DNA from: Alphaproteobacteria bacterium
Lineage (GTDB): Bacteria > Pseudomonadota > Alphaproteobacteria > Rickettsiales > UBA8987
Reading direction: 5' to 3'
Length of the DNA stretch: 48,376 nucleotides
Assembly (NCBI GenBank): GCA_030429725.1
Contig: JAUIEX010000009.1
Span: forward strand, 1-48,376
The notes under the pieces are model-generated. The model saw only the letters and a list, made by a program, of their open reading frames with translations, was not told the origin of the DNA and did no database searches. Positions 42,424 to 48,376 of the stretch are shown one piece after another (position 1 is the first letter of the stretch; each line of letters starts with the position of its first letter). A program made the position numbers and the translations under genes.

Positions 42424-42459
42424 TCATGCAACGATAAAGGATGTTCATGCAACCATAAA
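42424..42459 (-). promoter_or_regulatory. Direct-repeat operator candidate upstream of ntrX
   Basis: TCATGCAACGATAAA (42424-42438) and TCATGCAACCATAAA (42445-42459): 14 of 15 bases identical, spaced 21 bp, i.e. two helical turns. They lie about 80-115 bp upstream of the ntrX start, with a TATATAA-like box between them and the gene (near 42384-42392). The 222-bp ntrX/hda spacer holds no gene. Confidence 0.5.
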
Positions 42460-42564
42460 AAGAATTAAAGGCAGATAGTTTGTTTTGGCGTGCGGGGAGA
42501 AGCCTGACCGACAGGTTTATTCTGTTGCTTTTATGCATCAATGCCCATGATAATAATGATTCAT

Positions 42565-43179
42565 TTAGCTGATTTTCAAAACGGATTGCACAAAAGGCAG
42601 GGTGAGCGTGCGGTTGGCGGCGCTGAGTTTTTGCTCCAGTAAGGTCACCGTTTGCACGGCGATATGGCCATTGCGCGGCAGCCGTTTGGCCAGATATTGC
42701 AACACATTGCCGCTAACGCGCATCTGCCGCAAAGTGCATTCCCGCTGCAATATAAAATAAAGTGTCTCCTCATCCGGGCTGGGAAGGGTGAGGCCGGGCA
42801 GGGCACGCAGGCGGGAGCGAACATCCGGCGTTAAGCGGTCAATCAGCCAGTCTTCCCGTGCGGTGAAAAGTTGAAAAGGAGCCTGAGCAACATGCTGCAA
42901 TGTTTCAAACAAGGTGGCTTCTTCCATGTGGTGGAGGTTGGGCGTGCAGATGGCGGTGTGGCCATGCTGCATGGCATGGCGACGCAGCAGCTCTGCGGTA
43001 TGTAGCTTGCCGCATCCGGCGGTGCCCAGAATTAACAGCGCTTGCGGGGCAAGTGAGCTGGCGGTTTCCATCCGCATCAACCAACGCTCCAGCGGGTGGT
43101 GATGTGGCTGCATATACCAGCTCTCCTCCGGGGTGAGGGTCTGCTGTGGCAAGGTGAGTGGTATTTGCTGTTGAGACAT
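42565..43179 (-). CDS. hdaA: Hda-like (DnaA-related) regulatory ATPase, divergent
   Basis: 204 residues. The N-terminus (QQQIPLTLPQ) matches the clamp-binding QL(S/P)LPL-type motif of Hda. Walker A is LGTAGCGKLH (52-60) where DnaA/Hda have GKTH. HTAELLRRHA follows. A typical Walker B (two acidic residues after a hydrophobic strand) is not visible: the region is shortened to HHMEEATLFETLQHV. RLRALPGLTLPSPDEE and a C-terminal helical lid complete the fold. Hda promotes hydrolysis of DnaA-ATP after replication starts. The divergent pairing with purM is typical of alphaproteobacterial hdaA. ATP turnover by this copy is doubtful. Confidence 0.85.
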   Translation of the reverse strand: MSQQQIPLTLPQQTLTPEESWYMQPHHHPLERWLMRMETASSLAPQALLILGTAGCGKLHTAELLRRHAMQHGHTAICTPNLHHMEEATLFETLQHVAQAPFQLFTAREDWLIDRLTPDVRSRLRALPGLTLPSPDEETLYFILQRECTLRQMRVSGNVLQYLAKRLPRNGHIAVQTVTLLEQKLSAANRTLTLPFVQSVLKIS

Positions 43180-43242
43180 GCTAATGGGGTGTTACTAAAA
43201 TTAACCACAATTTGCACGTGGGAAACGTGCGGGAAGATTACT

Positions 43243-44316
43243 ATGTCATCATCAGCGATAAGTTATAAAGATGCCGGGGTGGATATTGATGCCGGAAATG
43301 CGCTGGTGGAGCGGATTAAGCCGGCAGTTAAAGCCACATACCGGCCGGGCGTCATGGGCGCGGTGGGTGGTTTTGGCGGGTTGTTTGATCTGGCTGCCTG
43401 TGGCTATCGTGATCCGCTGCTGGTGGCGGGAACCGATGGCGTGGGCACGAAGCTGCATCTGGCGCATCAGATGAATCACCATGAAACGATAGGGATTGAT
43501 CTGGTGGCGATGTGCGTGAATGATCTGCTGGCGCAAGGGGCAGAGCCATTGTTTTTCTTGGATTATTTTGCTTGCGGCGCACTGGATGTGGATCAGGCGG
43601 AGGCCGTGGTGCGTGGCATTGCGGAAGGGTGTAAGCAGGCAGGATGTGCGTTGATTGGCGGTGAAACGGCGGAAATGCCGGGTATGTATCCGGCCGGTGT
43701 CTATGATCTGGGCGGTTTTGCCGTGGGCGCGGTGGAGCGTGCCAATGTTATGCCACGTCATGCGGATATCGCGGCGGGGGACGCATTGCTGGCGGTGCCT
43801 TCCAGCGGGGTGCATTCCAATGGCTATTCGCTGGTGCGTAAGCTGCTGGAAGTGGCCGGTGCGGATGTGAATGATGAAGCCGTGACGCATGGTTTGCCCG
43901 GTGCGGGCACGATGGGTGAAATTTTTCTGACTCCCACCCGCATTTATATGGACGGCGTGCTGCCACTGTGCCGTGAAGGAAAAATTCCGGCGCTGGCACA
44001 TATTACCGGCGGCGGGTTGACGGAGAATATCCCGCGTGTGCTGCCGGAGGGTTTCAGCGCACAGATTGATTTAAGCCGTTTTTCCCTGCCGCCTTTATTT
44101 GCGTGGCTGCGGACAAAAGGGCAAATGGAGCTTTCGGAGCTGTTACGCACATTTAATTGCGGCGTGGGGCTGGTGTTGGTGGTGAAGCAGGCGGATGTGA
44201 CAACCGTGCAGGCGGCGCTCTCTTCCATTTATGGTGACATTCACCCTATTGGCCAGATTATCACGGCAGAAAATGCACCGGAAGTGCGCTACCTTAACCC
44301 GGAGGCGTGGGGCTAA
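43243..44316 (+). CDS. purM: Phosphoribosylformylglycinamidine cyclo-ligase
   Basis: 357 residues from the ATG at 43243 with GGGAAG 6 nt upstream; the frame to 43096 overlaps the divergent hda-like gene and is not conserved. Motifs: ISYKDAGVDIDAGN, GGFGGLFDL, VAGTDGVGTKLHLA, GIDLVAMCVNDLLAQGAEP, FFLDYFACG, LIGGETAEMPGMY, SSGVHSNGYSLVR and HITGGGLTENIPRVLP. The enzyme closes the imidazole ring to give AIR in purine synthesis. In many relatives purN follows directly; here a fold-back element and a membrane-protein gene follow. Confidence 0.97.
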   Translation: MSSSAISYKDAGVDIDAGNALVERIKPAVKATYRPGVMGAVGGFGGLFDLAACGYRDPLLVAGTDGVGTKLHLAHQMNHHETIGIDLVAMCVNDLLAQGAEPLFFLDYFACGALDVDQAEAVVRGIAEGCKQAGCALIGGETAEMPGMYPAGVYDLGGFAVGAVERANVMPRHADIAAGDALLAVPSSGVHSNGYSLVRKLLEVAGADVNDEAVTHGLPGAGTMGEIFLTPTRIYMDGVLPLCREGKIPALAHITGGGLTENIPRVLPEGFSAQIDLSRFSLPPLFAWLRTKGQMELSELLRTFNCGVGLVLVVKQADVTTVQAALSSIYGDIHPIGQIITAENAPEVRYLNPEAWG

Positions 44317-44378
44317 ATAGTCAGGTTCTGTTTCGCCTTACCCTGCATTAAACCCAAGACATGCCGCCCTGGTTGTGT

Positions 44379-44556
44379 TAGACATTGTTATTAAATCAGC
44401 AGATATTTTGCCATGGTTCTCCGAATTGCGGCGTAAATCGCTGCTCGCTTCGTTAAAGCATTTGCACGTAGAACCACTACGCGCTGCATGCTTTTCCTTG
44501 CGAATCAACGATTTACACCGGCAACAAAATGTCTCCTGATTTAGTAACAATGTCTA
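44379..44556. mobile_element. 178-bp fold-back MITE (IS630/mariner-like ends)
   Basis: The first 32 bases (from 44379) and the complement of the last 32 agree at 29 positions; both begin TAGACATTGTTA. The palindrome continues inwards with imperfect pairing (GTAAATCG, AAAGCAT and CGTAG blocks on both arms) to a centre near 44469-44479 (CGTAG/CTACG). The ends are TA, fitting a TA target duplication of the IS630/Tc1-mariner superfamily. It is too short to encode a transposase. It ends 9 bp before the start of the next gene and fills most of the purM spacer. The transposase family is inferred. Confidence 0.85.
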
Positions 44557-44565
44557 GAGGATGCC

Positions 44566-45288
44566 ATGTCTCCTGAAGCGTTACATTGGGTGCATTATGT
44601 GCCGGTTGCCAGCACGGTTTTGTCGGCGCTGTTTTTGTGGAAGTTGCTGGCGCATTACCGCACAAGCCCTAGCCCGCATGTGGCATGGTGGGCGTTTGGC
44701 GTGTTTGCCTATGGGCTTGGCACCGGGCTGGAAGGGGCAATCACCCTGTTTGGTAATAACATTTTTCTAACTAAAAGCTGGTATATTGCCGGGGCGCTGC
44801 TGGGCGGCTATCCGTTGGCCACGGGCACGGTTTATCTGCTGTGCAAGCGGCGCACGGCAAACATACTGACCTTTGCCACGGTGGGATTTATCCTCGCTGC
44901 TTCGGCGCTGGTGGTGTTAAGCCCGGCGGATGTTTCTCAGCTGGAAGATTTTCGTCCTTCCGGTAAAATTCTCGGATGGCAGTGGGTGCGGTTGCTGACA
45001 CCGTTTATCAATATTTACGCGGCGATTTTTCTCATTGGCGGTGCCATTTACAGTGCGGTGAAATATTTCCGCAGCGGCACATTCCGCAACCGTGCGATTG
45101 GCAATACATGGATTGCCATCGGCGCGATTTTGCCGGGCATTGGTGGCTCCATGGCGAAGTTCGGTGTGGTGGAAGCGCTCTATATCGGCGAGTTTGTGGG
45201 GATCATTCTGATCTGGCTGGGCTATCGCTATTGTGCGCAAACGCAGGAATCGCTGCATGATGCGCAGAAAGGTGAGGCTGGCGCCTAG
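44566..45288 (+). CDS. Polytopic membrane protein of unknown function
   Basis: 240 residues, GAGG 5 nt upstream of the ATG at 44566. About seven hydrophobic helices alternate with short polar loops: VPVASTVLSALFLWKLLA, HVAWWAFGVFAYGLG, YIAGALLGGYPLATGTVYLL, ILTFATVGFILAASALVVL, INIYAAIFLIGGAIYSAV, WIAIGAILPGIGGSMA and EFVGIILIWLGYRY. I do not recognise a family with certainty. The MITE directly upstream places its termini next to the ribosome site, so expression may depend on the element or on read-through from purM. Confidence 0.8.
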   Translation: MSPEALHWVHYVPVASTVLSALFLWKLLAHYRTSPSPHVAWWAFGVFAYGLGTGLEGAITLFGNNIFLTKSWYIAGALLGGYPLATGTVYLLCKRRTANILTFATVGFILAASALVVLSPADVSQLEDFRPSGKILGWQWVRLLTPFINIYAAIFLIGGAIYSAVKYFRSGTFRNRAIGNTWIAIGAILPGIGGSMAKFGVVEALYIGEFVGIILIWLGYRYCAQTQESLHDAQKGEAGA

Positions 45289-45386
45289 CCGCAACTTCAT
45301 CACAGCTTGTAAAATAACATTTACACGGGCAAGACCGGATGCAGATGGTGCATGCTTTTCATTATGGCATGAGGTAAGCTGAGCGG

Positions 45387-46310
45387 ATGGGTGATCTTTT
45401 ATCTGTTGCAGTGCTTTATGGCGGCCAATCGGCGGAGCGTGAAGTTTCGTTGAAATCCGGCGCGGCTGTGGCTGCGGCGTTGGAAGGGCTTGGGCATCGC
45501 GTGAAGCTGGTGGATGTCACCTCCGCCTTAAGTGAAACATTAACGGATCTGAAGCCGGATGTGGCGTTTAACGCACTGCACGGCACGTTTGGCGAGGATG
45601 GCTGCGTGCCCGGCCTGCTGGAGGTTGTGGGGCTGAACTATACCCATTCGGGCGTGCGCGCTTCGGCCATGGCCATGCATAAACCCACCACGCGGCTGGT
45701 GGCTTCCTGGCATGGGGTGCCGGTGGCGGAGGGCGCTTTGGTGAAAGCCGCGCAGCTGGCGGAGGCGGAGCCGGTGGCGCGGCCATTTGTGATTAAACCG
45801 CCGGAGGAAGGTTCCAGCGTGGGTGTGCAGATGGTGCATTCCGGTGAAGATATTGAGGAGCGTTTGAGGTCGTATGGCTCGGAAGAATTGCTGCTGGTGG
45901 AGGAATATATTCCCGGGCTGGAATTGACGGTGGGTGTGTTAAACGGCAAAGCGCTGGGCTGTTTAGAGGTGACACCTGCTGAGGGTTTTTATGATTATAC
46001 CAATAAATATACACCGGGAAAAACAGACTATCGCCAGCCGGATATGCAGGCGGGGTTTGTGCAGGAAGCCATGCGCTATGCGGAGGTGATGCATCAGGCG
46101 CTTGGCTGTCGTGGGGCAACGCGTTCCGATTTTCGGTATGATACTGAGCGTGACCGGCTGGTGTTTCTGGAGATTAACACCCATCCGGGGCTAACGGGAA
46201 CATCGCTCCTGCCGAAGCAGGCCACACAGGCCGGGCTGGATTTTCCGGCCTTATTGCAGGCGCTGCTGGATGCGGCCACGCGGGATCATCCTTACACATT
46301 GCTGGGGTGA
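45387..46310 (+). CDS. ddl: D-alanine--D-alanine ligase
   Basis: 307 residues. ATP-grasp features: VAVLYGGQSAEREVSLKSG, FNALHGTFGEDGCVPGLLE, YTHSGVRASAMAMHK, FVIKPPEEGSSVGVQ, LLVEEYIPGLELTVGVL, EVTPAEGFYDYTNKY, GCRGATRSDFRYD and FLEINTHPGLTGTSLLP. It joins two D-alanines for the peptidoglycan stem peptide. It precedes ftsQ by 9 nt, as in the alphaproteobacterial dcw cluster (murB-ddl-ftsQ-ftsA-ftsZ), but murB is replaced upstream by a membrane-protein gene. Confidence 0.97.
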   Translation: MGDLLSVAVLYGGQSAEREVSLKSGAAVAAALEGLGHRVKLVDVTSALSETLTDLKPDVAFNALHGTFGEDGCVPGLLEVVGLNYTHSGVRASAMAMHKPTTRLVASWHGVPVAEGALVKAAQLAEAEPVARPFVIKPPEEGSSVGVQMVHSGEDIEERLRSYGSEELLLVEEYIPGLELTVGVLNGKALGCLEVTPAEGFYDYTNKYTPGKTDYRQPDMQAGFVQEAMRYAEVMHQALGCRGATRSDFRYDTERDRLVFLEINTHPGLTGTSLLPKQATQAGLDFPALLQALLDAATRDHPYTLLG

Positions 46311-46319
46311 GGTGGGGTG

Positions 46320-47183
46320 ATGTTGCTGATGAGTTCCAGCGATAATTTTTCCTATAAGCAGCAGGCGCGGCGTGTGGCGCGGCAGCGGCAGCGGCGGCCA
46401 TTGGTACGCAAACTTCAACTGGCCGGGCTGGTGATTTTTGTTTTATTTCACTTCTGGCTGGGCTGGCTGCTGAGCGCATCCGGCATGCTGGCGGAAGGAA
46501 AGCTGGCCGCGCGGGAGGCGATGATAAAGACATCCCTGCAACTGGGCATGACGCTGGAGCGGGTTTATGTGGACGGGCTGGTGCATTTAAAGACGGAGGA
46601 TGTGCTCAAACATTTGCCCTCACCCATGCCGGAAGAGAATGCGATTCCGCTTTACGGGGTTGATCCTTACGCGCTGAAGGCAAAGCTGGAAACGCTGGGC
46701 TGGGTGAAGCACGCCACCATCGAGCGGCAGCTTCCCGATGCGCTGCATGTGATTATTGAAGAGCGGCAACCGGCGGCCATCTGGCAGTTTCAGGGCAAGC
46801 TGAAAGTGGTGGATGAATCCGGTATTGTGATTGAAGATAAGAAGCTGGGGGCGTTTGCGGATTTGCCGATTATTGTGGGGGAGGATGCCCACCGGCATGT
46901 GCAGCAGGTGATGACGATTTTTAGCGTGGCAGAGGTGCTTTATCCGCGTGTGGCGGCGGCGGTGCGTGTGGGTGATCGGCGCTGGAACATCAAGCTGGTG
47001 AACGGTACGATGGTAAAACTGCCGGAAGTGAAGCCGGAAGAGGCCTGGAAAAATTTTGCACAATTGACGGAGAAGGAAGGCGCCTTGGTGGAATATTCCA
47101 ATGCGGAAATTGATTTGCGGATGAAAGACCGCATTTATTTCAATGTACCGGGATTATCGGCCGGGGAACTAACAACGCGCTAG
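46320..47183 (+). CDS. ftsQ: Cell division protein FtsQ
   Basis: 287 residues from the ATG at 46320 (GTG 46317 and ATG 46329 possible; GGTGGGG just upstream). An Arg/Gln-rich cytoplasmic tail, one membrane helix (LAGLVIFVLFHFWLGWLL), then the POTRA domain (RVYVDGLVHLKTEDVLKHL, YALKAKLETLGWVKHATIER, LHVIIEERQPAAIWQ) and the beta domain (LKVVDESGIVIEDKKLG, LPIIVGEDAHRHV). FtsQ links FtsK/FtsA to FtsB-FtsL in the divisome. Instead of ftsA, a spacer with two hairpins and a different membrane protein follow. Confidence 0.93.
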   Translation: MLLMSSSDNFSYKQQARRVARQRQRRPLVRKLQLAGLVIFVLFHFWLGWLLSASGMLAEGKLAAREAMIKTSLQLGMTLERVYVDGLVHLKTEDVLKHLPSPMPEENAIPLYGVDPYALKAKLETLGWVKHATIERQLPDALHVIIEERQPAAIWQFQGKLKVVDESGIVIEDKKLGAFADLPIIVGEDAHRHVQQVMTIFSVAEVLYPRVAAAVRVGDRRWNIKLVNGTMVKLPEVKPEEAWKNFAQLTEKEGALVEYSNAEIDLRMKDRIYFNVPGLSAGELTTR

Positions 47184-47205
47184 GTTCATCAGATGCCAGG
47201 ATGCC

Positions 47206-47247
47206 ACGTTTGAAGCTTTTTAAACGTATGAAGCACGCCGTGTGCTT
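47206..47247 (+). other. Two adjacent hairpins downstream of ftsQ
   Basis: ACGTTT/AAACGT (47206-47211 with 47222-47227) and AAGCAC/GTGCTT (47231-47236 with 47242-47247) stand in the 106-bp spacer after ftsQ. No T-run follows the second. A perfect TTGACA begins at 47246, but no -10 box lies at suitable spacing. Confidence 0.35.
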
Positions 47248-47289
47248 GACATAACGTGCGAAGTTGTTCTGGCATTGGTATGATGGAGT

Positions 47290-47874
47290 ATGTCTGAATT
47301 TATTGATTATGATGGGGGAAGGGAGAGGCGCTCTCTGCTGGTGTGCCTGTTTGTGCCGTTGCTTTTCTGGCTTCTGGCGGGGATGTTGCAATATCAACCG
47401 GGCTTGCTGGATATATTAGGCCGGCCGGACTGGCTAAAAAATCTTGGTGCGCATTATGCGCAGATGATTAATGGCTCGCTTTATGGTGTAACGGAAGCGC
47501 TTGCCAAGCCATCCGCCTTTTTGCAGGGGCAGTTTGAAGCTTTACCGGAAGGCCCGGCAAAGCTTTTCGGGTCATTTTCTTTGCCGTTTGTGGGCTTTGT
47601 TCTGGTGTCGCTGATAGTGTTTTTGTTATCCTATATAATTCGTGTGCGGGCATGCTGGTGGGTGATGTGGCTGTGTGTGGCGGCTTTGTTCCTTACGGTG
47701 GTGCCGTCGCTGCATAGTATGACATTTTACCGCGACCCGGCTCTCAGCGCGGGCATATTGCAGCTTTATGGTTTGGCCATCATGCATGTGTTGGTGGTGG
47801 CCGCTTTGGTGAGCCTGATTGGTATGGTGTTCCTTCGGCGCTATTTCCGTGGTGAGCCGCTGGACACGATTTAG
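47290..47874 (+). CDS. Inner-membrane protein of unknown function (194 aa)
   Basis: GGAG precedes the ATG at 47290. One hydrophobic helix near the N-terminus (LLVCLFVPLLFWLLAGML), a ~55-residue soluble loop, then three more helices (PFVGFVLVSLIVFLLSYI, WWVMWLCVAALFLTVVP, YGLAIMHVLVVAALVSLIGMV). No motif suggests a family. It stands between ftsQ and pgsA on the same strand. The large loop after the first helix would be periplasmic if the charged N-terminus is inside. Confidence 0.8.
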   Translation: MSEFIDYDGGRERRSLLVCLFVPLLFWLLAGMLQYQPGLLDILGRPDWLKNLGAHYAQMINGSLYGVTEALAKPSAFLQGQFEALPEGPAKLFGSFSLPFVGFVLVSLIVFLLSYIIRVRACWWVMWLCVAALFLTVVPSLHSMTFYRDPALSAGILQLYGLAIMHVLVVAALVSLIGMVFLRRYFRGEPLDTI

Positions 47875-47957
47875 TTATTTTTTAAATCTGGCTTCAAGTT
47901 GATGTCAACTCAGACTGTTTTCTGGCAACAGGGGTGGATTGGCGCTATGAGGAAGGT

Positions 47958-48376
47958 ATGACGCATTCCGATCCGATAACGAGGCAATTGCCAAATGTGC
48001 TGACGTTGCTGCGGGTGGCGGTGATTCCGGTAATGGTCGCCAGTTTTTATCTGGATGGGCAGAAGGCGCACTGGGTGGTGGCCGGTCTGTTTGCGCTGGC
48101 GGGGATCACGGATTTTTTTGACGGTTGGCTGGCGCGTACGATGCAGGTGCAATCTAAATTCGGCCAGTTTCTTGACCCGATTGCCGATAAATTACTGGTG
48201 GTGACGGCATTGGTGATGTTGGTGCATTTTGATCGTGCGAACATTTTTGCCTCGCTGATTATTTTGTGCCGGGAGATTTTTGTTTCCGGTTTGCGGGAAT
48301 TTCTGGGGCAGATTCAGATCAGCGTGCCGGTGACAAAACTGGCGAAATATAAAACCGGCTTTCAGATGCTGGCGAT
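47958..48376 (+). CDS. pgsA: CDP-diacylglycerol--glycerol-3-phosphate phosphatidyltransferase, N-terminal part
   Basis: About 139 residues to the window edge, from the ATG at 47958 with GAGGAAGG upstream. The complete CDP-alcohol phosphatidyltransferase signature D-x2-DG-x2-AR-x8-G-x3-D-x3-D is present, from DFFDGWLARTM to FLDPIADK. NVLTLLRVAVIPVM at the N-terminus is characteristic of PgsA. It makes phosphatidylglycerophosphate, the substrate of the PgpA encoded at the start of the window. The C-terminal membrane helices are cut off. A near-consensus CtrA-like site (TTAG-N7-TTAA, 47871-47885) lies upstream. Confidence 0.93.
   Translation, partial: MTHSDPITRQLPNVLTLLRVAVIPVMVASFYLDGQKAHWVVAGLFALAGITDFFDGWLARTMQVQSKFGQFLDPIADKLLVVTALVMLVHFDRANIFASLIILCREIFVSGLREFLGQIQISVPVTKLAKYKTGFQMLA

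Noticed and set aside
47246-47284. TTGACA at 47246 and TATGAT at 47279 as a promoter
   Set aside because: The spacer is 27 bp, far from 16-18, and no other -10 lies at proper distance.
1-48376. tRNA or rRNA genes
   Set aside because: Intergenic stretches were scanned by eye for T-loop and cloverleaf patterns and for rRNA signatures; none was convincing.

Overview
The window comes from the chromosome of a moderately GC-rich alphaproteobacterium that looks motile. Evidence for the class: the sigma-54-family regulator is NtrX-like and lacks the GAFTGA loop; an Hda-like protein is divergent from purM; serS, tatC and an NlpD-like gene sit together; cheY/cheZ-like genes lie next to MotB-like genes; and there is a full CtrA box (TTAA-N7-TTAA). 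The order virB8-virB9-virB10-virB11-virD4, without the other virB genes, is the split arrangement known from Rickettsiales. Together with a palindromic element inserted in frame in a gene, this hints at a deep-branching lineage. I cannot name a genus.

Layout. 1-4.65 kb: partial phaZ (-), a tiny basic ORF, the dusB-pgpA-pncC operon (-) with a palindromic insertion inside pncC, then ispD-ispF (+). 4.86-7.46 kb: cheY, cheZ and two MotB-type stator genes, the first lacking the ion-carrying Asp. 7.56-10.48 kb: a bufferin-type RiPP operon with two Cys4 precursors separated by a strong hairpin terminator, an MNIO (DUF692) enzyme, its DUF2063 partner and a DoxX membrane protein. 10.5-16.0 kb (-): degenerate GGDEF protein, NlpD-like LysM/M23 protein, serS, tatC and a lepA without its GTPase domain. 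16.1-28.7 kb (+): active-type M23 endopeptidase, virB8-B9-B10-B11-D4 and a cysteine-free 1208-residue protein of unknown function behind the CtrA box. 28.8-36.05 kb (+): a type IV pilus/type II secretion-like assembly cluster (PilB/GspE, PilC/GspF, three PilM/N/O/P-like proteins) and an ABC ATPase. 36.06-37.8 kb: purN (-), then an intergenic region packed with inverted repeats that encodes a cysteine-rich ORF and ends in a strong terminator. 37.8-43.2 kb: ftsA (-), a DUF2946-like plus His/Met-rich outer-membrane protein pair (+), ntrX (-), hda-like (-). 43.2-48.4 kb (+): purM, a 178-bp fold-back MITE, a multi-TM protein, ddl, ftsQ, another membrane protein and partial pgsA.

How the parts relate. 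Two separate loci (bufferin operon; DUF2946 plus His/Met-rich porin-like protein) point to handling of copper or a similar metal in the envelope. Two envelope machines (T4SS and pilus-like) lie back to back around the 1208-residue protein, which makes that protein the best candidate for an undescribed secreted or machine-associated component. The dcw genes are split: ddl-ftsQ is not followed by ftsA, which lies about 6 kb upstream on the other strand. The main oddities are the G-domain-less LepA, the MITE, the palindromic insertion in pncC and the structured region at 37.0-37.8 kb.
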